64,000 nucleotides of DNA from JAIQFV01 sp041494885 (GCA_041494885.1 JBGQBO010000002.1:124001-188000); one strand, 5' to 3'. Shown: positions 27,072 to 36,003, numbered from the stretch's first letter. The notes: generated by a model not told the origin, from the sequence alone. Made by a program: numbers and translations.

Positions 27072-30000
27072 ATGTTTCACGAATTGCGTAGTCTGCCGGC
27101 CCAACAGTCGATTTACGATGGCTCGGACGTTCCTCCGGCTAAGGCGCAGACGAAATATGAGTACGATTCCTATACGGAGGTCATCGCGCCGACCGGGGCG
27201 GTGCAGCACGATTCGAATTTCTCAACCACCTATTATCCACGCGGGAACGTAACCGCGATTCAGCGCTGGCTCGACACAAACGGGACCTGGATGACGATGC
27301 GAAATCAGTACGACGACGCTGGAAACGTGCGCAAGACCAAAGATCCACAGGGAAATTCCGCGACCTTCATCTATGCTGACTCTTGGGGGAACGCCGCTTG
27401 CCAACCATCCGGCGGGAGTGCCTCTGCGTTCTTGACGAGTACGACCAATGCATTGGGGCACATCAGCAGCTTCACCTTTGATTCCTGCGGCGGCAAACCT
27501 CTGTCGGTGACCGACCCCAACGGCCAAGTCACCACGCTGATCTACGATGATCCGCTGGACCGGTTGACGCAAATCATCCGAGCCTATGGCAAACCGATCA
27601 AGAATCGTAGCCTTTACAGTTACGACGATACCAACCTCATTGTCACTACCCAAAGCGATCAGTTCGGCTACCAGGATGGGGGTTTGAAGAGTGAGACCGT
27701 GTATGACGGCTTGGGTCGTGTCTCTAAGACCCGCCAATACGAAACGGCATCAAATTACATCGTGGTCGACACGACCTACGATGCGATGGGGCGGAAACAC
27801 ACGGTCTCCAATCCGCATCGACTCACTCCCTCGGCAACCGACGGAATTACCACCTACGGCTACGACGCTCTGTCCCGCCTTATCACGGTGACGGCGGCAG
27901 ACGGCTCGGTGACCAATACCAGCTATTGGGGGAATCAAACGACCATTTGGGATCCTGCGAACAAGCAGCGTCGCAGCACGGCGGACGCCTTAGGGCGGCT
28001 CACCCAGGTCGAGGAGATGCAGGAATACCCGAGCACAGCAATCTACGCGACCACGACGTACAGCTACGATGCGCTGGATGATTTGACAACGGTGAATCAG
28101 GGCGGATCTGGCGGTCAATACCGGACTTTCAATTACGATTCCCTGAAGCGCTTGACGAGTGCCACCAATCCCGAGAGCGGCACAACCTTATACCCGCTCT
28201 ACGACGGCAACGGCAACCTGATGACCAAGACCGAAGCACGCGGAGTCACCACCCATTACACCTACGACGCGTTGAATCGGATCCAGACAAAGTCGTATGA
28301 TATTCCTCAGGGATCAGGCGTCGCCCCGACCTCCCCCGTGTGGTATTGTTACGACACGGCGACAAATGGGATCGGGCGGCTGCGTGCGGTCACGCTGGGC
28401 AGCGGCTGCACGGGGGACGGTTCCTATTTCGACGCTTACGACATGATGGGTCGAGTGACGACGGCACACCAGGTAACCGACGGGCAGACCTACGGATCGT
28501 CCTCGAATCCCTCTTACGAGTATAATCTGGCTGGGGAGTTGATCGCTGAGACGTATCCGTCGGGGAGGAAGATTTCGACGGGTTACGATACGGCGGGGCG
28601 GATCAATGGGGTGACGGGAAGCGGGAATAAGACCTACGCGTCATCATTCACCTATTGGCCCCATGGAGCCATGAATATCATGAAGCTGGGGGGCACCACA
28701 AATCCGCTTTGGGAGCATGCGGAATTCAAGAATCGGTTGCAGCCGACAGAGATCGGATTGGGCACCTCCGACACCGATTCGTCGGTCCTTAAGTTAGCGT
28801 ATTCTTACAACACCCCAGGCCAGAGTGACAACAATGGAAATATGCTGACGCAGACGATTTCAGTGGGTGCGACTTCGATGAACCAGAAGTATGAATATGA
28901 CGCATTCAACCGGCTGAAGAAGAGTGGAGAGAACAATGATTTGTGGTGGTACACGTACGAGTATGACCAGTATGGAAACCGCGACGGTGGTCAGCGGTCG
29001 GACTCGCCCTTCTTGCCGGCATTGCTAATCCCCGGCATTGACCATACCAAGAATCGGATCAGTGACACGAACTATATTTACGACAGCGCAGGCAATCTGA
29101 CCCATGAACCTTCTGCCAATGGACAGTATAGCTACGATGCGGAGAACCGGATGCTCAGCGCTAGCGGCAACAGCGGTTCTGGAACCTACAGCTACGATGG
29201 GGACGGACGACGGGTGATGAAGACCGGGAATTCCGCGACCACAGTGTTTGTGTACAATGCTATGGGGCAACTGGTGGCGGAATACTGCACCGGGCAGTGT
29301 ACAGGCACAGGTGGGACGAAGTTCCTCACGGCGGATCACCTCGGCAGTACTCGGGTCGTGACCGACTCGTCCGGCATGGTCCTTTCTCGTCACGATTACC
29401 TGCCGTTTGGCGAAACCATCCCTGCAGGAATTGACGGTCGAACCGGGCAAGGGGGAATGGGGTACGAAGATCCCGACGGGATCAACCAGAAATTCACTAG
29501 CAAAGAACGCGATGCCGAAACCGGCCTCGATTACTTCGGGGCGAGGTACATGTCATCGCCTCAAGGACGGTTCCTGAGTCCGGATCCGCTTCTTCTGAGT
29601 GCGAAATTAGAAGATCCACAAACATGGAACCGATACGCATACGCTCGCAACAATCCTCTGCGATATATTGATCCGTTAGGGCTTTACGCATCCCCTGCCT
29701 ACAACTGCGATGAGAACCATAAGCAGTGTTTAAACGACGAACAGCGCCGCATCCTGGAAAATTCTAAGATTGGGAAAGAGGGACTCAGCGGAGAGAAACT
29801 CTATGACTCAATGACTGAGAAGCAGCAGAATGCTTTTGTAAATATCACGGACAGATTAGCTTCAGTGGAGCTTAGCGATGGATCAAATGCGCTCAGCAAA
29901 GTACAAGCTATTAACGTGAATCCAGAAACGGGGAAGCTGGCCTCTGATCGAATTTTTGCCAGCGTGGATTCGTCGCTTGCAACAGGCATTGAAGGTTCGG

Positions 30001-30308
30001 ATCAATTTACTCGTGTGGGTGCTGGAGACCACGGTACTTATTCAGCTGAAAGCTTTAAAGACTGGAATGTTACATTTGGAAATGTCCAATTTTCTTTTAA
30101 CAAAGCCAATACTGGCGCGGATATCGATATGGATATCGGCAATATCACAAATGGATTATTGGGTGGGATCGTGCATGCTGGTGAATATTTAGAAAACAAA
30201 ATCTTTAAGACCACTACCAGCCAAGATACGATTCGTAAATTGCTCATCCACAATCCAAAAGTTCAGACAATTACTCCTAGCCCAGATCCTAAATGGAACC
30301 GGCAATGA
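27072..30308 (+). CDS. RHS repeat protein with variable C-terminal tip, lacking its N-terminal part
   Basis: 1078 codons. Residues 1-820 or so are YD-type repeats (YDxxGNxTxxx, YDALNRL, YTYDA), then the RHS core end GLDYFGARYMSSPQGRF and WNRYAYARNNPLRYIDPLGL. After this boundary comes a unique tip of about 200 residues ending DPKWNRQ. Full RHS proteins begin with a signal or anchoring region; here the frame opens inside the repeat region with no ribosome site in phase, so the 5' end is missing. Tips of such proteins are often toxins or surface effectors; no catalytic motif is recognised in this one. The stop overlaps the next gene (ATGA). Confidence 0.82.
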   Translation: MFHELRSLPAQQSIYDGSDVPPAKAQTKYEYDSYTEVIAPTGAVQHDSNFSTTYYPRGNVTAIQRWLDTNGTWMTMRNQYDDAGNVRKTKDPQGNSATFIYADSWGNAACQPSGGSASAFLTSTTNALGHISSFTFDSCGGKPLSVTDPNGQVTTLIYDDPLDRLTQIIRAYGKPIKNRSLYSYDDTNLIVTTQSDQFGYQDGGLKSETVYDGLGRVSKTRQYETASNYIVVDTTYDAMGRKHTVSNPHRLTPSATDGITTYGYDALSRLITVTAADGSVTNTSYWGNQTTIWDPANKQRRSTADALGRLTQVEEMQEYPSTAIYATTTYSYDALDDLTTVNQGGSGGQYRTFNYDSLKRLTSATNPESGTTLYPLYDGNGNLMTKTEARGVTTHYTYDALNRIQTKSYDIPQGSGVAPTSPVWYCYDTATNGIGRLRAVTLGSGCTGDGSYFDAYDMMGRVTTAHQVTDGQTYGSSSNPSYEYNLAGELIAETYPSGRKISTGYDTAGRINGVTGSGNKTYASSFTYWPHGAMNIMKLGGTTNPLWEHAEFKNRLQPTEIGLGTSDTDSSVLKLAYSYNTPGQSDNNGNMLTQTISVGATSMNQKYEYDAFNRLKKSGENNDLWWYTYEYDQYGNRDGGQRSDSPFLPALLIPGIDHTKNRISDTNYIYDSAGNLTHEPSANGQYSYDAENRMLSASGNSGSGTYSYDGDGRRVMKTGNSATTVFVYNAMGQLVAEYCTGQCTGTGGTKFLTADHLGSTRVVTDSSGMVLSRHDYLPFGETIPAGIDGRTGQGGMGYEDPDGINQKFTSKERDAETGLDYFGARYMSSPQGRFLSPDPLLLSAKLEDPQTWNRYAYARNNPLRYIDPLGLYASPAYNCDENHKQCLNDEQRRILENSKIGKEGLSGEKLYDSMTEKQQNAFVNITDRLASVELSDGSNALSKVQAINVNPETGKLASDRIFASVDSSLATGIEGSDQFTRVGAGDHGTYSAESFKDWNVTFGNVQFSFNKANTGADIDMDIGNITNGLLGGIVHAGEYLENKIFKTTTSQDTIRKLLIHNPKVQTITPSPDPKWNRQ

Positions 30309-30874
30309 AAAAATACAAGCTATTGGCAGCAATCATTGTCTTTAGTGCCTTTGGGGTTGTAGGTCCCCAACGTGCAAGTGTTGCTTCTGATGGGTGTTCG
30401 CTGCACATGAGTGAAGACGAATCATTGGGCAAACCGGTGATTTTTGGCGAGGATTATCTGGTTCCCGCTCTGCAGCTGCGTTTTATTGATGAAAAGACCG
30501 GGATGCCAGTTGCTCCGAAGGTGGTAAATGTACACTATTATTGGCAGTGGCTTGCGTATCCATATCCTGAACATGAATGGGGTGCATGGGAAGATGGAGA
30601 GGAATGGGTGCAATGCACCGGAGGGCAGAGCGAGATCACGGTTCCAGAGAGAACTATAAAACCTCGCGGCTGGTATAATGGCAAGTACACTCGTTTCCCT
30701 TGGCCTAAGAAGCCCAAGTTCGATAGGCTAGAAATTGTGATTGAATTTGACCATTCAGCCCCACGATTGATTGTGGATAAAGGTGACCTCTCGCAATATA
30801 AGAAATCAATCGCTATTGTGAAGCTACCGCCAGCAGGTCGAGCAACAGTTCAGTTTGAGCGGCTTTCGAAATGA
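30305..30874 (+). CDS. Small secreted protein coupled to the RHS tip
   Basis: 189 residues with a signal peptide (KKYKLLAAIIVFSAFG, cleavage probably before ASDG). The mature part is rich in Trp, Tyr and Pro (YYWQWLAYPYPEHEWG), suggesting a beta-sandwich. Its ATG overlaps the RHS stop by four bases, so translation is coupled. Such a position is typical of immunity or accessory proteins of polymorphic RHS toxins, but a secreted partner could equally assist display. The family is not recognised. Base composition is more AT-rich than the surrounding genome. Confidence 0.65.
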   Translation: MKKYKLLAAIIVFSAFGVVGPQRASVASDGCSLHMSEDESLGKPVIFGEDYLVPALQLRFIDEKTGMPVAPKVVNVHYYWQWLAYPYPEHEWGAWEDGEEWVQCTGGQSEITVPERTIKPRGWYNGKYTRFPWPKKPKFDRLEIVIEFDHSAPRLIVDKGDLSQYKKSIAIVKLPPAGRATVQFERLSK

Positions 30875-30906
30875 ATCCGTTATATATAAAAAGGGCGCTT
30901 CCGGGT

Positions 30907-31041
30907 TTAGTGTGCGTAGAGGTTGAGGCCCCCGCAATGAAAGTAGATAGCGATTTTGAAGTGTTCCATGTTGCGAAAGCCGCACGCTGTCTTCTTGATC
31001 GCTTGGATTTTGGCGTTGATTCCCTCGGTGGAAAATTGAAT
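30907..31041 (-). pseudogene. ISL3-family transposase, C-terminal remnant
   Basis: The minus strand encodes 44 residues and a stop: STEGINAKIQAIKK, then ACGFRN and IYFHCGGLNLY. This is the typical end of ISL3 (IS204/IS1001/IS1165) DDE transposases. The rest of the gene is absent: RAYT left-end copy 1 begins at the very next base, so the IS was cut by that insertion or by a deletion ending there. The sequence beyond the stop, GGGCGCTTCCGGG, may be the IS end. Confidence 0.8.
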
Positions 31042-31254
31042 TGTTTGGGGTCGGACCAAGGTAACTCACTGAAAGGGTTGTCGATGATCAAAAAAAAGGG
31101 TAATATTTAGGTCTTAGAACCTGTTTTTTGCCCCCGAAATCACCCCCCTAGCAACATGGATTCGCGGAGAGACCTGCAATAGTGAGAGCCCATCGGCATT
31201 ATCTGCCGGGACAGATCTGGCATTTGACCCACCGCTGTCACGAGCGTCGGTTTC
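31042..31254 (+). mobile_element. RAYT unit, partial left-end copy 1
   Basis: Starts TGTTTGGGGTCGGACCAAG and follows the complete unit through the conserved leader and the first 25 or so codons of the transposase (with GTG for the start), then similarity stops abruptly near 31254. Confidence 0.88.
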
Positions 31255-31391
31255 GAAGATGCTTGGGGTCACACATCTGTGCGCCAAGAAGGCTTGGCGT
31301 CATTTTGCCGGGTGAGAGTTCCGGTCGGGAAAAGCTTGGCCGGCCACCCGTGGCAAGAGGAGCAGCCACATCCCAAAGAGAGCAGCGATGG

Positions 31392-32135
31392 CTAGGTGGA
31401 AAAAGAGAAAGGAAGTCTCTGAGGAATGTGTAGTTCTGCGCAGATCTCTTCCAGTCCGTCCTGCTCCGTTCTTGAAATAACATTCGGAATACGCGCAAGT
31501 AACATCTTTATTGGTTTCCTTGCGGTGTCCCAATCATTCTCCTTCTCTTGCTTGAACCCTTTTAGATTCTCATAAGCCAATATATCAGCCGCCTGCAATG
31601 CCCCCAATTCTCTTTTCTTCAAGAAAATGGGTTTTGGAAGATCGTCTCTCTCCATCGTCTCGATAAGTTTGCCGGCTCCCGTCGCCCCATGTTCAAAAAA
31701 ATATTCTGTTTCTTGCCATGGCAATTGAGAGGTCTCCGTCCACTTTCTCACAATATCAACGCATATTCTTGCGCAAAGGGCATATTGAGGACCCAAACTT
31801 TCTTCGAGGCAATATTTGCTATTTACTTCGTTGAATGCGTCTACGCGAATTGCGTTTGAAACGGCGCATTCGACAGATCGCGAAACAATATCAATAAGGG
31901 ATCCCATCAAGCCACGGCGTCTCTCTTCGTCCCTCTCCCAGCCATCAAACTGCTTCACGCTTTGGGCGAAATCTACCATGTGAAAATAGTCAAGGCCGTC
32001 TTCTTGGAGTCGTTTCTTCCATTCACTTTCAAACTTCACCCATTTATCCGCCGCGAATACAAATCCTGAAACCACAGTCGCCGGGGGCTGACCGTTGTTT
32101 CCGCTTTCGTCAAAGAAAACCTTTAGTACGGACAT
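31392..32135 (-). CDS. DUF3800-like protein
   Basis: 247 residues beginning MSVLKVFFDESGNNG, the FxDESG opening typical of DUF3800 (RNase H-like fold predicted from the family). A second acidic cluster, GALQAADILAYE near residue 188, matches the conserved QxADxxAY of the group. Found in many phage and mobile contexts; function unknown, with nuclease activity only suspected. It lies between two partial RAYT copies, in the opposite orientation, and is AT-rich compared with the chromosome around it. Confidence 0.78.
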   Translation of the reverse strand: MSVLKVFFDESGNNGQPPATVVSGFVFAADKWVKFESEWKKRLQEDGLDYFHMVDFAQSVKQFDGWERDEERRRGLMGSLIDIVSRSVECAVSNAIRVDAFNEVNSKYCLEESLGPQYALCARICVDIVRKWTETSQLPWQETEYFFEHGATGAGKLIETMERDDLPKPIFLKKRELGALQAADILAYENLKGFKQEKENDWDTARKPIKMLLARIPNVISRTEQDGLEEICAELHIPQRLPFSFST

Positions 32136-32366
32136 AGGCTCTTTCGCTCAATCATAATGCTCGAAGAAAACAGCGAGGGATACCCCATGCAGAGAATAGA
32201 CACTAAGTAAAAGAATCGCAACGTGAATATTCGCACTGACAGGTAGATCCTCCACATTTGGACAAATCTATTTACAAAACCCTAGGGTCAGATCGGGACG
32301 GGCTCTTGCCCATCTCTAACAATGTCGCCTCTGTCAAGAACTTTTCCAGCACACCTCTCCGCTGGA

Positions 32367-32524
32367 TGTTTGGGGTCGGACCAAGCCAACTGATTGAAAT
32401 GGTTGTCGATGATCGAAAAAAAGGGTAATATTTAGGCCTTAGAACCTGTTTTTTGCCCCCGAAATCACCCCCTTGGGAACATGGATCCGCGGAGAAACCT
32501 GCCATGGCGAGAGCCCATTGGCAT
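32367..32524 (+). mobile_element. RAYT unit, partial left-end copy 2
   Basis: Same left end and leader as the complete unit, reaching seven or so codons into the transposase (ATG at 32504) and then joining RHS coding sequence at 32527. The join lies inside the RHS motif SAGNLT, so this copy marks the 5' truncation of the second RHS cassette. Confidence 0.88.
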
Positions 32525-32526
32525 GA

Positions 32527-33741
32527 TCGGCAGGCAACCTGACCCAGGGGATCGGACCCGATGAGTTGGTGAAAACTTACACCTATGACGCCGAGAATCG
32601 ACTCGCGACCTTCAATGGGAGTGCGGCCACCTACAGCTACGATGGGGACGGTCGGCGGGTGAAGAAAGTGATGGGTCCCGCGACGATGGTGTTGGTCTAT
32701 GACGCTCATGGACAGATGGTGGCGGAATATTCCAATCCAGCGCCCCCGACGAGCGCCGGTACGAGCTATGTCACGGCGGACCATCTGGGAAGCACCCGGC
32801 TCGTGACGGACTCGACGGGCACGGTGATTGCGCGTCACGACTATGCGCCGTTCGGAGAAGAGATCTCTTCGGTGATCGGAGGCCGCGGCGGGGTCACTGG
32901 TTATGGTGTCGACGAAGGTCTCCGGCAGAAGTTCACCGGTAAAGAACGGGACACAGAAAGTGGACTCGACTATTACGGAGCAAGATACTTTGCTCCCAAC
33001 CTAGGACGCTTCGTCACACCCGATCAATACATGCCCAGCGCGGATGTGAAAGATCCGCAGGGCTGGAATCGCTATGTCCTCGCAAGAAACAGCCCACTTC
33101 GCTTCATCGATCCAGACGGGCTGGACTGGTCTGACTTGAGCGAAGAACAGAAGCGAGCGTTTCAAACCTATGCGAACCAATACAATGAAACAAACAAAAG
33201 CACGATGAGTCCTGAACAGGTTTACAATACCCTTAACGAGTCTCAGATGGCAACTTTCGAGTCTGTCACTTATGCCATGGAGCATACACAACTTATAGAC
33301 AGCGCGGGAAACAACATGGGGAATGCCTTACAGCAAGTGGCGGGCGTAACGGCGATTGCAGGCGAGGTGGAAGGTGCAGGAGGGGACAAGCAGTTCCGCA
33401 TTTACGCCGATCTCAAGCCAGGGGCAATAGATAAAATCAGTCGGAGTCAAGGTTTTGAATATTCCCCTAATGAGAAGAACCTTTTTGGAATTTAAATACA
33501 GCCCTTTCACGAGGGATTTCCATATAGTTTTCGTTTGCATCGAGAGGAGGGTGTGAAGGGTATGGAAGCAAGCCTTCAACCTTCCTATTCCCGCGACAAA
33601 TCGAAGGGCGATATTGATGTCGATTACCGATTCCATTTAGCACACGTGCAGCCAGCGAACTCGGATATCAGGGCAAAAGGCAACTATCAGAAGTTCATTG
33701 ACCGTTGGCCCGGTCTCAGAAACTGGTGGGACAAGAAGTGA
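32527..33741 (+). pseudogene. Second RHS cassette: core end plus tip, 5'-truncated and with one in-frame stop
   Basis: The frame opens at SAGNLTQG, directly at the RAYT junction, and runs through VKTYTYDAENRL, GLDYYGARYFAPNLGRF and WNRYVLARNSPLRFIDPDGL. The tip that follows is interrupted by a TAA at 33493-33495, after which the same frame continues to 33741 with DIDVDYRFHLAHVQPANSD and RWPGLRNWW, a conserved end I associate with acidobacterial RHS tips. So the coding sequence is one tip with a nonsense codon. The first part of the tip (SEEQKRAF..., TLNESQMATF...) resembles the corresponding part of the first RHS tip. Confidence 0.8.
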
Positions 33742-33752
33742 GGGTTAACCCA

Positions 33753-34400
33753 ATGTCACGGCATAGTGCTCATGGCGTTCTTGTTGTTTCCCTTTTGGTG
33801 TGCTGCTGCGGACTTAGAGCAGTTCCGCACCGTCACCAGCCTGGGAAGGGGGCTAAAGTGGTTTCTCAGATGGATAAAGAGGGTGCGGGAGTACGGATAA
33901 GCACAAAGGCATTTCTCACCTCCTGGCTTGTTGAGCGGAACGATGCGAAGGCACTCCAGAGCTTCAGTGATCAAGCCTATTCGAACCGCGTCATGTTGCA
34001 TGAGAGCTGCGCCGGTTACATCAAAGATGCAGACCGAAGATCGAGAGACGGCATAAAGAAAGGCATTCAGAAATTCCTCGCTGATGCCTCCAGTTTACAC
34101 CACGCTAAGACCCTAAATGAAGCTCTTAATCTCACAGTAGTGCTTAAGTTGGCCCAGCAACTTGAAGGAAAAGTGACTAACAATGTCAAGGAGGATGGGT
34201 TCCTATTGGTTCACTCGAGCTCGGTTGACGCCATAGACCTTGCGACTGAACCCGAGGCTTCGGCCTTTCTGAAAGCACACCTTCCCCCACAGGGATTTTA
34301 CGAAGCCTTCGTTCCATTGGGTCAAGGCATGAGCGTCTTCTTATGGATTAAGGAGGGGGATGCCTGGAAGATCTACCATGTAGCACTCGTTTGCATGTGA
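33753..34400 (+). CDS. Small exported protein following the second RHS tip
   Basis: 215 residues from the Met before SRHSAHG; an upstream in-frame Met overlaps the RHS end and is less likely. An N-terminal hydrophobic stretch VLVVSLLVCCCGL suggests a signal peptide, with Cys residues that might allow lipidation. The remainder is soluble with an alpha/beta look (KAFLTSWLVERNDAKALQSF; VFLWIKEGDAWKIYHV), somewhat like small NTF2-type domains, but this is weak. It sits 11 bp after the RHS frame, as the first cassette also has a small exported protein. Confidence 0.6.
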   Translation: MSRHSAHGVLVVSLLVCCCGLRAVPHRHQPGKGAKVVSQMDKEGAGVRISTKAFLTSWLVERNDAKALQSFSDQAYSNRVMLHESCAGYIKDADRRSRDGIKKGIQKFLADASSLHHAKTLNEALNLTVVLKLAQQLEGKVTNNVKEDGFLLVHSSSVDAIDLATEPEASAFLKAHLPPQGFYEAFVPLGQGMSVFLWIKEGDAWKIYHVALVCM

Positions 34401-34438
34401 AAGTGCTTAGCGTCGATTTCCAGATACAATTCATCGAA

Positions 34439-34554
34439 TGTTCGGGGTCGGACCAAGTGAACTCATTGAAATGGTTGTTGATCCTCGGAAAAAAGGGTAA
34501 TATTTAGGCCTTAGAAGCTGTTTTTTGCCCCCGAAATCACCCCCCCTGGCAACT
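34439..34554 (+). mobile_element. RAYT unit, solo left-end copy 3
   Basis: Only the first 115 bp of the unit (GGGGTCGGACCAAG, GGGTAATATTTAGGCC, TTTTTTGCCCCCGAAATCAC) is present, ending before the transposase start. It lies 13 bp before the complete unit, so two left ends stand in tandem. Confidence 0.88.
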
Positions 34555-34567
34555 TGCAAGTCACTGA

Positions 34568-35528
34568 TGTTTGGGGTCGGACCAAGCCAACTGATTGAAA
34601 TGGTTGTCGATGATCAAAAAAAAGGGTAATATTTAGGCCTTAGAAGCTGTTTTTTGCCCCCGAAATCACCCCCTTGGCAACAATGGATCCGCGGAGAAAC
34701 CTGCCATGGCAAGAGCCCATCGGCATTATCTGCCGGGACAGATCTGGCATTTGACGCACCGCTGTCACGAGCGTCAGTTTCTGCTGCAGTTCCACCGCGA
34801 CCGGCAGGCGTGGATCGGGTGGTTGTATGAGGCCCGCAAGCGCTTGGGGCTGTGCGTTCTGGATTACATGGCCACGTCCAACCACGTCCATTTGTTAGTG
34901 GATGACCGGGAAGGTGGGGAGGTCATTCCGGCCTCGATGCAACTGGTGGCCGGACGGGTCGGGCAGCAGTACAATCAGCGGAAGAAAAGGCGTGGCGCGT
35001 TTTGGGAAGACCGCTACCATGCCACGGCGGTCGAAAGCGGAAAGCATTTTCGGCAATGTCTGGCCTATATTGATTTGAATATGGTGCGGGCCGGCGTGGT
35101 CACCCATCCGGGACAATGGCCGGCGTGTGGTTACGTGGAAATCCAGCATCCGAAGGTACGGTACGGGATCATCGATTATGGGCGGTTGATGGAATTGATG
35201 GGCGTCACCCGCCTGGAACAGTTGCAGCAAGCCTGTCGCGAACAAATCGAAGAGGCCATCCAAAGGAAGCAGTGGGAGCGGCAGAGCCAATGGAGCGAAA
35301 GTCTGGCGGTGGGCAGCCCGGCTTATGTGGAAGCCGTTCGGAAGCAGTTGGGAGCGAGAGCCCGAGGAAGGGATGTGGTGCGGGCCGAAACGGGTTGCCA
35401 GTTGCGGGAGGAGGACGCGGCTTATGGGGTTGATTTAGAAGGCGAAAAAAGCTGTTTAAGCCTCAAAAACACCCGGTTTTGGAACCTATTCTCTTATCCT
35501 AAAGCAACTTAGCTTGGTCCGACCCCAA
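34568..35528 (+). mobile_element. Complete RAYT (REP-associated transposase) unit
   Basis: Bounded by perfect 16-bp inverted ends: TTGGGGTCGGACCAAG (34571-34586) and CTTGGTCCGACCCCAA (35513-35528). The right end starts immediately after the transposase stop. Between the left end and the ATG lies a 120-bp leader that is conserved in the three partial copies. Confidence 0.9.
34706..35512 (+). CDS. REP-associated tyrosine transposase (Y1_Tnp/RAYT)
   Basis: 268 residues of the IS200-like Y1 HUH family. The metal-binding pair HVH is at 60-62 within TSNHVHLLV. The helix carrying the likely nucleophile is AYIDLNMVRAGVV (Tyr121), and GAFWEDRYHA is also conserved. HUH transposases nick and join single-stranded DNA; RAYTs are thought to act on REP hairpins. 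This copy appears intact, with ATG after ACCTGCC and only a weak ribosome site. It is probably the source of the partial copies nearby. Confidence 0.92.
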   Translation: MARAHRHYLPGQIWHLTHRCHERQFLLQFHRDRQAWIGWLYEARKRLGLCVLDYMATSNHVHLLVDDREGGEVIPASMQLVAGRVGQQYNQRKKRRGAFWEDRYHATAVESGKHFRQCLAYIDLNMVRAGVVTHPGQWPACGYVEIQHPKVRYGIIDYGRLMELMGVTRLEQLQQACREQIEEAIQRKQWERQSQWSESLAVGSPAYVEAVRKQLGARARGRDVVRAETGCQLREEDAAYGVDLEGEKSCLSLKNTRFWNLFSYPKAT

Positions 35529-36003
35529 GTTTCCCCTTGCAGAGGAATGGTATCACAACACAGGAGCGGGTATTTTGGCAGGTGGGTCGGGTCACCGTCT
35601 CTGATTCGCCTGCATCGTCATACCTTGATTTGTGGTCCGCCGTGCGGGGCAATTGTCACTATTGATGGCGGAAATTAAGAGACGTCGCTTTACAGTACTT
35701 GCATTCTCAAGATCCAATTCATAACGACGATGAAGTCATTTTCGGTGCATACATTCCCGGAGAAACGTGGTCTTTGGCCTGGGTGGAGAGAAGAGCCACT
35801 TCACTTTTGGTCGTTGATTGTGTATTGTTGCCGTTCGAGATCTCACAAGTGACTGTCATTTCGGAAGTGGATGCCTTCACCCATCACACATTCACAGGTT
35901 TGTCTCGGTATGCATGAGCTTAGTTTTTGAAATCTTCAGAATTAAACAATTCATCGAATCCCGCTCAATGGTCTTCTGAATAGTTTCTCCTCCGAGGTGG
36001 AAT
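35529..36003. other. Intergenic region with GATTGTGTAT repeat copy C
   Basis: About 475 bp. Repeat copy C lies at 35800-35870. A 72-codon plus frame over it mirrors a frame over copy B (shared VDCVLL..EI), but this follows from shared DNA and is not taken as a gene. Confidence 0.55.
35800..35870 (+). repeat. GATTGTGTAT dispersed repeat, copy C
   Basis: TTCACTTTTGG, TTGATTGTGTATTGTT, GAGATCTCACAAGTGA; aligned with copy B by eye over about 70 bp with scattered differences. Confidence 0.6.

Noticed and set aside
27016..27252. 78-codon frame with a GGAGG and ATG at 27049
   Set aside because: The ribosome-like site is out of phase with the RHS frame; the peptide is Arg-rich and a shadow of RHS coding sequence.
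35699..35917. 72-codon plus frame sharing VDCVLL with a frame at 17.9 kb
   Set aside because: The similarity follows the DNA repeat; the frames differ in length and the rest is unrelated, so a gene family is unlikely.
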